In this document: positions 1 through 6,761 of the stretch, piece by piece
Position numbering within the stretch: the first letter of the stretch is position 1
Layout: each line of letters begins with the position of its first letter
From: Coemansia sp. RSA 922
Taxonomy: Eukaryota > Kickxellomycota > Kickxellomycetes > Kickxellales > Kickxellaceae
DNA: 12,885 nucleotides
NCBI GenBank assembly: GCA_027577415.1
Contig: JANBQS010000734.1
Location: 1 to 12,885, forward strand
Direction: 5' to 3'
The notes under the pieces: generated by a model
Databases searched by the model: none
What the model was told of the DNA's origin: nothing
The model's input: the letters and a program-made list of their open reading frames with translations, nothing else
Translations under genes and position numbers: made by a program

Positions 1-49
1 CAGCGTGAAACAGCTGGCCCGTGTGGGTCTTGTAGAGCTGAGCAGCCAT
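1..49 (-). CDS. 6-phosphofructo-2-kinase / fructose-2,6-bisphosphatase, N-terminal fragment (partial)
   Basis: An ATG at 49-47 on the minus strand opens a frame running off the left edge, giving 16 residues: MAAQLYKTHTGQLFHA. From memory of the family, fungal PFK-2/FBPase-2 proteins often begin with a similar stretch (a Leu-Tyr, then Thr-x-Ser/Thr-Gly-x-Leu-Phe-His-Ala-Gly) just before the Walker A loop of the kinase. That enzyme makes or breaks fructose 2,6-bisphosphate, the allosteric regulator of glycolysis. The sequence before the ATG is CT-rich, like the other leaders in this window, which supports this start. No kinase motif is inside the window, so the call rests on one short match and is tentative. 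The gene is divergent from the Tos4-like gene and shares its upstream spacer. Confidence 0.45.
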   Translation of the reverse strand, partial: MAAQLYKTHTGQLFHA

Positions 50-526
50 TTAAAAATGAAAGAGAGGAATTTGATTGAAAATGAAACGAATGCTGAAAGG
101 GGTCTAGAAAAAGAAGAAAAGCGGTGTTGTTATCTTGCACCCCCCTTTGCATCTTCTGGACCCTAAGCAAAACACCGAGACCACGTGGCTGTGCGTGTAT
201 GTATCGTCAACCATACACGGGTGCACGCGGGTATCCTCGGCCAGGCGACATGTATATGTTACAACCTGAACGCTAAGACAGGCAAGGTTTGCTGCCTATC
301 CTACTGCACACAGCCTATTGGTTGCGGCCAGAAACATGTGATCGGTGTGGTCAATTTTTTTTTTTCGACGCGTGAACGCGCCGCAAATTTCATACTTGAG
401 CATACTCAGCTTGCGGCAAAAGTTTGAAGCCCCCCAGACACGCGACAATGGGCGGGGGAGGGTTTGTATCCCTTTTGTACCCGCTACATAATATTCTTAC
501 TCTAAGCACAGATATACAATTCGCAC
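50..526. promoter_or_regulatory. Divergent promoter region between the PFK-2-like and Tos4-like genes
   Basis: This 477-nt spacer separates two outward-pointing starts, so it should hold both promoters. Visible elements: a palindromic E-box CACGTG at 182-187, an inverted CCAAT box (ATTGG) at 317-321, a run of 11 T at 355-365, and a group of CGCG-containing sites from 368 to 446 described separately. The short open frames here (185-427 and 424-612) have no family resemblance, and the first lacks an ATG at its start, so I do not call genes. Motif functions are inferred from sequence only. Confidence 0.6.
368..446. promoter_or_regulatory. Candidate MCB/SBF-type G1/S site cluster
   Basis: An exact MluI cell-cycle box ACGCGT lies at 368-373, directly after the T run. 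AACGCGCC follows at 375-382, and ACACGCGAC at 438-446. The last is about 80 nt before the first possible start codon of the Tos4-like gene. MBF/SBF factors (Mbp1/Swi4 DNA-binding family) recognise ACGCGT and related CGCGA cores and drive G1/S transcription in fungi. TOS4 and PLM2 are named as such targets in budding yeast, so the sites fit the neighbouring gene. Binding has not been shown here. Confidence 0.45.
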
Positions 527-1792
527 ATGGCATTGGCAGCAACACACACGGCACACACCATGGATGGTCGGCTACACATCAGCAGTGGCACGACGGACGT
601 TGGCGAGATTGAGGCAGAGTGGAAGCAGGCGCTGAGCGGCAAGACTATCATGGGGCTGAGCGGGCGCACGGTGACGATAGGGCGCGGCAGCAGCAACATG
701 ATACACATTGGCAGCAAGACAACGGCTGTGTCACGGCGTCACGCGACAATAGTCGAGTCGAGCAGCGGAGGATTTGAGCTGTTCATCAGTGGGCTGAATG
801 GAGTGCGCGTCAACGGAGAGCTGCATGGGACAGGGGCGCGAGTGGCTCTGCACAGCAACGACGAGCTCAACTTTGTGGGGATCCGGTTCCGGTTCCGGGC
901 GGCCGAGCGGGTAGTGGATGCGGGCGACGACTGGTGGCCCGCGCCCGTGCGCAAGCGCGTGGCAGATGCACCTGGATCACACACGTCGCTTAGTAAGCGC
1001 GTGCGGGGCTTGTCTAGCGAGGTCGGCGGGCTGTACCAGAACTCCACAGATACTCTTGTCGGCACAGACGATGTGGCGCACCCGCACTTTATCGACGACT
1101 TGCCGCCATCGTCGCCGCCGCCTATGCCGCTGCTGGACTTTGACGAGTCAGTGTGTGGCGACGAGCCAGCGCTTGACGACGAGCTGCCAGCGCTGCCAGC
1201 GCCGAAAATAGCCGTGGTTGATAAGGAAAACGCCGCCCCTCCCAAGCAGAACACTGCGCCGGCAAAGACGCCCAAGCGAGCAAAGGCGGCAAAGCGTGAC
1301 GACGACATGATGGCGTCGCTACGCGAGCTGCTGGGCATCGTCGACCCAAGCGAGGCCCTGGCCGACTCGATTGACAGCGACACCGAGGCCTTCCTGACTG
1401 CTGCGCCGGCGCAGCCCCTCGCCTTGGCCCACGGCGGCAGCTTGGCGGACCTGCTCGTCGAGTCGATGGTGTTCTCGGCGCGCACGTCACACACCATCAG
1501 CGATCTTTTGCGCGACGTGGCTCCGTCCGACGCCGATGCTCGCGCCTGGCGCCACCACGTCACCTGGACGCTCTTCCACACGCGCTGCTTTGGCCGCGTC
1601 GAGCGCCGCGTCAAGGACGCGTCTGACCGCCGTGCCGAGGACCGCTGGTACTACGACGCTGCTGCCGACGCCTGCCCCCTGCGCCGCGCCAACTTTGGCG
1701 GGCTGGCCCGCACTGCGCGGCGATGCACGCTGCGCGACACGCAGTACTTCTTCAAGCAAGTTCCCAAGCTGCCGTCCTTCCGGTACAAGTGA
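527..1792 (+). CDS. FHA-domain protein, Tos4/Plm2-like, putative G1/S chromatin or transcription factor
   Basis: A 421-residue intronless frame. The FHA fold (about 45-125) has the phosphopeptide-binding core: Arg53 in GRG, SRRH at 69-72, Asn91-Gly92 and Asn96-Gly97. FHA domains bind phosphothreonine. The middle is acidic, Pro/Ala-rich and probably disordered, with a KEN triplet at 233-235 followed by a basic patch (KTPKRAKAAKR). The last 100 residues form a second conserved block: TISDLL near 323, CFGRVERRVKDAS at 354-366, WYY at 374-376 and QYFFKQ at 406-411. I recognise this block from filamentous-fungal Tos4-like FHA proteins, where a CxGxVxRxGKDA stretch precedes an Ala/Glu-rich Tyr-Tyr-Tyr strand and a final QYYWKK. 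The Tos4/Plm2 group is nuclear, chromatin-associated and cell-cycle regulated. Two in-frame starts exist. ATG 560 (Met12) has the better context (caccATGG); the first 11 residues come from a CA-rich stretch, so the shorter 410-residue form is quite possible. Codon use becomes very GC-rich toward the 3' end. Confidence 0.75.
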   Translation: MALAATHTAHTMDGRLHISSGTTDVGEIEAEWKQALSGKTIMGLSGRTVTIGRGSSNMIHIGSKTTAVSRRHATIVESSSGGFELFISGLNGVRVNGELHGTGARVALHSNDELNFVGIRFRFRAAERVVDAGDDWWPAPVRKRVADAPGSHTSLSKRVRGLSSEVGGLYQNSTDTLVGTDDVAHPHFIDDLPPSSPPPMPLLDFDESVCGDEPALDDELPALPAPKIAVVDKENAAPPKQNTAPAKTPKRAKAAKRDDDMMASLRELLGIVDPSEALADSIDSDTEAFLTAAPAQPLALAHGGSLADLLVESMVFSARTSHTISDLLRDVAPSDADARAWRHHVTWTLFHTRCFGRVERRVKDASDRRAEDRWYYDAAADACPLRRANFGGLARTARRCTLRDTQYFFKQVPKLPSFRYK

Positions 1793-2061
1793 GCGTGGGA
1801 TCTGCCTTGCGATTGGCTTTGGTGCGGTCCAGGCTCTTTATCTCCAGGCCCCTTATCCTGGACACATCAGCCCAGTGCCCACATGCGCATAAGAGCATCA
1901 TCATGCTACAGGGAATCGGGGGAGGACAAAAGCGCCCGCGGGGAGGAGAGATATAAAAGCCGCTGCCAGGTCATAGCCACACGCGCTTCTCTTTCTTCCT
2001 TATCTCTGTTCGTAATTATTCTCTCAATAACAAATCCTCACACTTTTTTTCCTTTTCAAAC
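1793..2061 (+). promoter_or_regulatory. Promoter and 5' leader of the aldolase gene
   Basis: This 269-nt spacer joins the Tos4-like stop to the aldolase ATG. It holds an inverted CCAAT box (ATTGG, 1812-1816), a CCCCT stress-element-like core at 1849-1853, a GC-rich purine stretch near 1916-1950, a clear TATA box, and a pyrimidine-rich leader from about 1985 to the ATG. This arrangement is typical of a strongly expressed fungal glycolytic gene. The site identities are pattern matches only. Confidence 0.6.
1952..1959 (+). promoter_or_regulatory. TATA box (TATAAAAG)
   Basis: A consensus TATAAAAG lies 102 nt upstream of the aldolase ATG. A CT-rich stretch beginning about 30 nt downstream is the likely zone of transcription initiation. 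It is the best TATA match among the promoters in the window, in keeping with high expression of aldolase. Confidence 0.65.
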
Positions 2062-3261
2062 ATGGGTCTCCTTGACATCGTTCCCTCCGGCGTTATCACC
2101 GGTGACAACGTGAAGAAGCTCTTTGACTATGCCCAGGAGCACAAGTTCGCCATTCCCGCTATCAACTGCACATCCTCGTCCACTGTCAACGCCGCCCTCG
2201 AGGCTGCGCGCGACCAGAAGAGCCCTCTCATTATCCAGTTCTCCAACGGAGGCGCTGCCTTCTACGCTGGCAAGGGTATCGATAACAAGGATCAGCATGC
2301 CTCCATCCTCGGCTCTATCGCCGGTGCCTACCATGTCCGCGCTGTCGCCAAGCACTACGGTGTTCCAGGTAAGCCACCTTTAATGACTCCTCCCCAAAAA
2401 AAAAAACCTCCACGAAGTACATCACTTGCTGTGCTTACTACAATCAATGCTAACACCTTTGTTACTGTCCCATCTTTACTAGTTGTTCTCCACTCTGACC
2501 ACTGCGCCAAGGAGCTGCTCCCCTGGCTCGATGGCATGCTTGCCGCCGACGAGGTCTACTTCAAGGAGCACGGCGAGCCCCTGTTTTCGTCGCACATGAT
2601 TGATCTGTCCGCTGACCCCAAGGAGTACAACATTGCTACCACAAAGAAGTACTTTGAGCGCTGCGCCCCCATGAAGCTGTGGCTCGAGATGGAGATTGGC
2701 ATCACTGGCGGCGAGGAGGACGGCGTCAACAACGAGTCTGCCGACAAGGACGCTCTCTACACTCCCTCTGAGGACGTCTACGAGGTCTACGAGGCCCTGT
2801 CGCCCATTGCTCCTTACTTCTCCATTGCTGCCGCCTTTGGCAACGTCCACGGCGTGTACAAGCCCGGAAACGTTGTCCTCAGGCCCGAGCTCTTGGAGCA
2901 GCACCAGAAGTTTGTCAAGGACAAGATCTCTGGCGAGAGCGAGCACCCTCTGTACTTGGTCTTCCACGGCGGCTCTGGCTCGTCGGCGGAGGAGATCCAG
3001 ACTGCTGTCAACAACGGCGTCGTCAAGATGAACGTCGACACTGACACCCAGTTTGCCTACCTTGCTGGTGTGCGCGACTTTGTTCTTGAGCACCAGGACA
3101 GGCTTATGAAGCAGATTGGCGACCTCAGCAAGGGCGAGGACGACTCGACCCCCAACAAGAAGTACTACGATCCCCGCAACTGGATCCGCCATGGCGAGAA
3201 GACCATGTACAAGCGTGTGCAGCAGGCCAACTCTGACCTGGGCAACGCCGGCACTCTCTAA
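2062..3261 (+). CDS. FBA1: Fructose-bisphosphate aldolase, class II; exons 2062-2368 and 2483-3261
   Basis: Cytosolic zinc aldolase of glycolysis and gluconeogenesis; it reversibly splits fructose 1,6-bisphosphate into dihydroxyacetone phosphate and glyceraldehyde 3-phosphate. Removing the intron gives 361 residues, the normal length for fungal class II aldolases, and restores the uninterrupted core GVPVVLHSDHCAK, in which Asp108 and zinc ligand His109 sit. Other hallmarks are EMEIGITGGEEDG from 171 (metal-binding glutamate), NVHGVYKPGN with His225, FHGGSGSS with His264 and the phosphate-binding Gly/Ser loop, and KMNVDTDTQ. The splice junction falls after the first base of codon 103. The start has a typical leader and an N-terminus close to known fungal enzymes. 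The upstream TATA box suggests strong expression. The 3' end converges on the NRAMP gene, 173 nt away. Identity is secure; the one oddity is the intron, which is a multiple of three and has no in-frame stop. Confidence 0.96.
   Translation: MGLLDIVPSGVITGDNVKKLFDYAQEHKFAIPAINCTSSSTVNAALEAARDQKSPLIIQFSNGGAAFYAGKGIDNKDQHASILGSIAGAYHVRAVAKHYGVPGKPPLMTPPQKKKPPRSTSLAVLTTINANTFVTVPSLLVVLHSDHCAKELLPWLDGMLAADEVYFKEHGEPLFSSHMIDLSADPKEYNIATTKKYFERCAPMKLWLEMEIGITGGEEDGVNNESADKDALYTPSEDVYEVYEALSPIAPYFSIAAAFGNVHGVYKPGNVVLRPELLEQHQKFVKDKISGESEHPLYLVFHGGSGSSAEEIQTAVNNGVVKMNVDTDTQFAYLAGVRDFVLEHQDRLMKQIGDLSKGEDDSTPNKKYYDPRNWIRHGEKTMYKRVQQANSDLGNAGTL
2369..2482 (+). other. Spliceosomal intron in the aldolase gene
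   Basis: 114 nt. Donor GTAAGC, branch-point match TGCTAAC at 2448-2454 (branch A at 2453, 29 nt before the 3' end), acceptor CTAG. Excision fuses GVP directly to VVLHSDH, as in all class II aldolases of this type. The intron contains a run of 11 A at 2396-2406. Its length is divisible by three and it reads through without a stop, so an unspliced transcript would encode a 38-residue insertion just before the active-site strand. Confidence 0.93.
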
Positions 3262-3434
3262 GCAGTATCTTTCCCAGTACCTTTCGTGTGAATATCAACA
3301 TGCGTGTGAACTATTTAAATGTACATGATGCAGGATATATGCAGATACCCTCTGTGCACCGACCATGCTAAAACTTGTGTGTGTGATACATGTGTCTATA
3401 GGCTTTTATGTACAAAAAAAGCAATAAGAGATTT
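3262..3434. other. Convergent 3' spacer between aldolase and NRAMP genes
   Basis: 173 AT-rich nt between two stop codons facing each other. It must carry the 3' untranslated ends of both transcripts. An AATAAG hexamer at 3423-3428 on the plus strand is a weak poly(A)-signal candidate for the aldolase mRNA. No gene is seen. Confidence 0.5.
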
Positions 3435-5216
3435 TTAACGGAAATCTGGTATATGCGTGGCTCCTTCTCCATCGGGCTCAATTGGACTGGACACATCAGG
3501 CGGCGGTGAGTATCCCGAGACAGAGCGGCGAGCAAAGAGCAGCCTGATGTAAGATGATGCTCGGTCAATCCATGCTTGCTGGCGCCATGTACACCTGAGC
3601 GGGAAGAGAGCTGTGTAAGACAGCACACCAAGGTACACTAGCAAGACGGCAACCATAGCCACGTACATGCCAGGCGAATGGAGCGGGATGACGCTGACAA
3701 CCATGTATGCATTCAGTGCCACGATAGCCAGCGTTAGCGTGGCTGCAGCTCCTCGAGCAACGCGGCCAAAGACAAACTCTGGTCCGACGACCTCCACAGT
3801 CGCCTGCAGCTTGAGCAAAGGGATAATAGTGAACGATAGGACCACTGCCTGGATGACATTGATGATCTCGCTCAGCAGATCCATGTGCGATGAGGCTGAC
3901 AGGGCCACAATTAGCGCTGGGACCAGCGACACGCCGCGCGTAATCAGCACGCGCTGCCACGGCTTGACAGCCATGTTCCAGAAGCCCTCAGTCACGTACT
4001 GCCCGGCCAGTGTGCCCGACATGGTCGTCGACTGCCCGATAGCCAGCAGTCCCACAGCATACACGTACTTTGAACCCCGCCCCAGCACTGTGGACAGAAC
4101 TGTTGCGCCGTCTGCCAGGCTAGCCACATATGGCGTGCCAGAAGCACGCAGCACTTCGAATGCCTTGCAGAACACGACCACAACTGCCATGTTGATCAGG
4201 TACGCGTACATCAGGCTAATGGACGTCTCTATGCGAAAGTACCGCATAGCCTCGCGAATGGCACCTACGCGCGCCTCTGGCCGACGGTCGAGCTTGCGGC
4301 TGCCTACCAGCGCCGAGTGCAAGTACAGGTTGTGTGGCATCAGCACGCATCCGATGATGCCCACTGCTTGCACGATCGAGCCTTGCGGGATGCGCGGGAT
4401 AACCATGCCCTTGATGAGCTCCTTGGCGTCGGGCTTGATCATTATCATCTCCACCCAGAAACACACCGCCAATATCGTCACCATCAACCCAAACACCAGC
4501 TCCGTGACACGCACGCCGAGCCGCTGGACATACAGGAACAGGAATGAGTCTACCGCCGTGATCACTACTCCTGCCCAGATAGGCATCGATGTCAGGATGT
4601 GCAGCGCTGTCGCCGTCCCGATTACCTCTTGGATGTCGGCTCCAATAATCGCTAGTTCGCTTAGCAGCCACATCACCGTTGCAAACGGCCGCGGGTATTG
4701 CAGCCGTATGTGCTGCGCCAAGTGACGCCCCGAAATGACTCCCAGTCGTGCTGCCAGCGACTGAACAAATATGCAGATAATGTGAGCCACCAACAGCAAC
4801 CATAGGAGCTTGTACCCTGACGTATCTGCTTGCGAAATGTCGCTCTCAATGTTTCCTGGGTCGAGCAATGCCTGACTGACTAGCAATCCTGGCCCTACAA
4901 ACCGCCACAGCTTCTTTAGCGAGAACCCGCTGCCGCCCTCGTAGTCTATCTTGACGTAGTGCTCTTGAAATGCGTCCTCTACTGCCGTCGAGTCGTCGTC
5001 GAGTACCACCTCGCTGTCGTTACCACTCAACGGATATTTGGCCATATCCGGGTCGTCGCCTTCCTTGGGCCGCACGCCCAATGTATCCAGCTCTATATGC
5101 TCCATGGTGGGTGACCCCAGTGGCGAGGTAGTAGTGTTGGTGCCACCACCGTCACCGTCCGAGCGGGTTATAAATGGTCGTCGCTGCTGCTGCTTCATAG
5201 ACAGGCTATCTGGCAT
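3435..5216 (-). CDS. NRAMP-family divalent metal transporter
   Basis: A 593-residue multi-pass membrane protein that should carry Mn2+, Fe2+ or related ions with protons. A hydrophilic N-terminal region of about 105 residues precedes the transport core. The first helix has the metal-binding DPGN at 119-122 in the context QALLDPGNIESDI. Helix 3 holds GADIQEVIG (192-200). Helix 6 holds GCVLMPHNLYLHSALV (289-304), in which Met293 is the family's soft metal ligand. A later helix has GQSTTMSGTLAGQ (394-406) and another NVIQAVVLSFTIIPLL. About eleven to twelve membrane segments can be counted. The core (SGRHLAQ, ELAIIGADIQEVIG, WAGVVIT, GIIGCVLMPHN) resembles plant NRAMP2/3/4 more than yeast Smf proteins, going by memory of those families. 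No intron is needed. Its promoter must lie in the 151 nt between it and the reductase stop at 5368. Substrate and membrane (plasma membrane, vacuole or endosome) cannot be told from the sequence. Confidence 0.93.
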   Translation of the reverse strand: MPDSLSMKQQQRRPFITRSDGDGGGTNTTTSPLGSPTMEHIELDTLGVRPKEGDDPDMAKYPLSGNDSEVVLDDDSTAVEDAFQEHYVKIDYEGGSGFSLKKLWRFVGPGLLVSQALLDPGNIESDISQADTSGYKLLWLLLVAHIICIFVQSLAARLGVISGRHLAQHIRLQYPRPFATVMWLLSELAIIGADIQEVIGTATALHILTSMPIWAGVVITAVDSFLFLYVQRLGVRVTELVFGLMVTILAVCFWVEMIMIKPDAKELIKGMVIPRIPQGSIVQAVGIIGCVLMPHNLYLHSALVGSRKLDRRPEARVGAIREAMRYFRIETSISLMYAYLINMAVVVVFCKAFEVLRASGTPYVASLADGATVLSTVLGRGSKYVYAVGLLAIGQSTTMSGTLAGQYVTEGFWNMAVKPWQRVLITRGVSLVPALIVALSASSHMDLLSEIINVIQAVVLSFTIIPLLKLQATVEVVGPEFVFGRVARGAAATLTLAIVALNAYMVVSVIPLHSPGMYVAMVAVLLVYLGVLSYTALFPLRCTWRQQAWIDRASSYIRLLFARRSVSGYSPPPDVSSPIEPDGEGATHIPDFR

Positions 5217-5367
5217 TGAACTAGTAAAATTAGGAATTTAAAGAAAAGATAAGGGTAAATTTGCAAAGAAAGAAAGCGCTGCATCACATGCAAGCTGTGT
5301 GTTGGTCGCACAAACCTTACTTGGCTAAGAAGAATATTCTTTATCAGATCTTTAATTGCAAAAGGAC

Positions 5368-6521
5368 CTAGAACTTGAAGACCTGCTCAGCGGTGTAGCC
5401 CAACTCCTTGAAGATGCCGCCTACTTCGCCCTGAGAGTAGTCTGGCGCCTTCACTCCGCTGATGGACTTCATCATAGGGACCGGGCCACAAACGCTGACC
5501 AGGATGTTGTCCTTGTTCGCCGCTGGCATGTACTTTTGCACCAGCTCCTTGTTGACGTAGCCAACATCGCCTCTCCAGTCAGCTGACGACGCCTTATCGA
5601 TGACGTAGTGCACCTTCAGCTGGTCGGGGTGCTTCTTGGCAAACTCATCCAGAGTAGAGCGAAGGATAATGTCCTCCTCCGACTTGTTGGCAAACACCAG
5701 CGTCATCTTGGTGTGGTCGTTGGGATCCGCAAGGACATGCTGGATGAGCTGGAGCATAGGCGTAATGCCCGAGCCGCCAGCGATCATTCCGATTTCCTTC
5801 AGTGCCCCAGTCTTGTACGGAAGCTTGGGCACTGGTCCCTTGATCTCCAAAATGTCGCCTGGCGCCATCGCGTGGATGTGTGACGACATCTTGCCAGTCG
5901 CGTACTTTTTGATGACTAGGTCAAAGTATCCGCGGGCGTGCTGGGGCGACACTGGAGTGTACGGGCGGATGGTGGGCTTTTCGTCGTTGCCCACCTTGGC
6001 CTTTACAACAAAGCACGATGTAATGTCTAGGCCCAGCTCTTGGTTGGGCTCAAGGGCAAAGCGGAACCTAGAGGTGTCGTGGTTGATCGGGATCGCCTCC
6101 TTAAGCTTGAACCCTACAAAGTTCTTTGGATCGAGGGCCTTGGTAGCGGGCGTAGCAGACTCGACGTCGACGGTCTGCTTCGAGCGAGTGTAAAGGTAGC
6201 CTATTTGGAGCGTTGTTTGGCGCAGGCCATGGTGGTGGGTTAGCAAAGATAGTCGAGGCTGGTCCTGTTGCCACATGGGCACTTTTGTAAATATTGATCT
6301 CCTACCTCCGACAAGGACCGCGCCGGTAGCCAGCGAGGCCCACAGAATGCCGTTACCATTCTTTGCACCCACGGGCGCCGTGCTGTACGCACGCGAGAAC
6401 TACACATACATTTACATAAGAAGTTGGACTTGAGGTGCGATCTTGTCAAGCGTAGGAGACGATCTTAGCGTGCCTTTTAACTTACCTGACGCTGAGCAGA
6501 GTTGCGAATCGAGGCGAGCAT
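5368..6521 (-). CDS. MCR1: Mitochondrial NADH-cytochrome b5 reductase; exons 6521-6486, 6399-6306 and 6200-5368
   Basis: FAD-dependent reductase passing electrons from NADH to cytochrome b5 or similar acceptors; Mcr1 homologues sit at the mitochondrial outer membrane and intermembrane space. My gene model has three exons (36, 94 and 833 nt) and gives 320 residues. It starts MLASIRNSAQRQFSRAYSTA, a basic, Ser-rich presequence with an RAYS-type cleavage context. A membrane anchor follows (about 30-47, ILWASLATGAVLVGGYLY), then the FAD domain with RPYTPVS (123-129) and GKMSSH (146-151), and the NADH domain with GGSGITPM (185-192) and CGPVPMM (281-287). The C-terminus ELGYTAEQVFKF is typical of the group. 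Without exon 1 the downstream frame has no plausible ATG at its beginning. The junction VLVG-G-YLY matches fungal Mcr1. The gene is divergent from the Tan1 homologue. Identity is near certain; exon 1 is strongly supported but unproven. Confidence 0.92.
6201..6305 (-). other. Intron 2 of the MCR1-like gene
   Basis: 105 nt on the minus strand, with donor GTAGGA (less canonical), a good branch-point match TGCTAAC, and acceptor AATAG. Excision joins VLVG-G to YLYTRSK, restoring the short membrane-to-catalytic-domain linker of Mcr1 proteins. Like the aldolase intron it is divisible by three and contains no in-frame stop. An unspliced message would add 35 residues between the anchor and the FAD domain. 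Confidence 0.82.
6400..6485 (-). other. Intron 1 of the MCR1-like gene
   Basis: 86 nt on the minus strand, with donor GTAAGT and acceptor TGTAG. It lies between codons 12 and 13 (phase 0). Removing it joins MLASIRNSAQRQ to FSRAYSTAPV and yields a coherent mitochondrial targeting sequence. The branch point is less clear than in the other introns. Length is not a multiple of three. Confidence 0.8.
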
Positions 6522-6761
6522 TTGCGAATAGAAAAAGAAAGTAGCGAAAAAGAAGAGAGAAGAGAGAAGAGATTGGGGGGTAACTCCTTCAGTCCCCGCT
6601 CCATCAATCTACAATCGCGCCATCATGGGCGCCAATTGATATCCCATGAGCACGCAATATAAGAGATTTTAATGCGAACAACTACAAAAGTGGGCGATCA
6701 AATGGTCCGCTTGAAACTTTGACTTTATATCTGGAACACTCCTTTACTTTTATTGATAAAA
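6522..6761. promoter_or_regulatory. Divergent promoter between the MCR1-like and TAN1-like genes
   Basis: 240 nt between two outward-facing ATGs. The left part (6530-6576) is almost pure purine on the plus strand, which makes a CT-rich 5' leader for the reductase mRNA. A CCAAT box lies at 6632-6636, a GGCGCC palindrome at 6628-6633, and a TATA-like TATAAG at 6658-6663, about 100 nt before the Tan1 ATG. CATGGG (6624-6629) and CCCATG (6643-6648) form an inverted repeat enclosing the CCAAT box. Confidence 0.55.

Noticed and set aside
185..612. Two short open frames upstream of the FHA gene
   Set aside because: The first begins at GTG, neither shows a recognisable domain, and the second overlaps the FHA start in another frame.
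869..890. Short tandem repeat of a CCGGTT unit
   Set aside because: It falls in the coding sequence of the FHA domain and encodes an alternating Arg-Phe strand; explained by coding.
739..1614. 291-codon open frame on the minus strand
   Set aside because: It is antisense to the FHA gene. The Ser/Arg/Ala bias reflects the GC-rich coding strand; no family resemblance.
2479..3192. 237-codon open frame on the minus strand
   Set aside because: It is antisense to aldolase exon 2. The Val/Leu-rich sequence is typical of the complement of highly biased codons.
3667..4725. 352-codon open frame on the plus strand
   Set aside because: It lies antisense inside the NRAMP gene, whose conserved motifs are all read on the minus strand. 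The composition is a Thr/Ser/Arg-rich shadow with no domain.
6240..6449. A separate small gene upstream of the reductase
   Set aside because: This frame mixes intron 1, exon 2 and intron 2 of the reductase out of frame. The splice model explains the region better.
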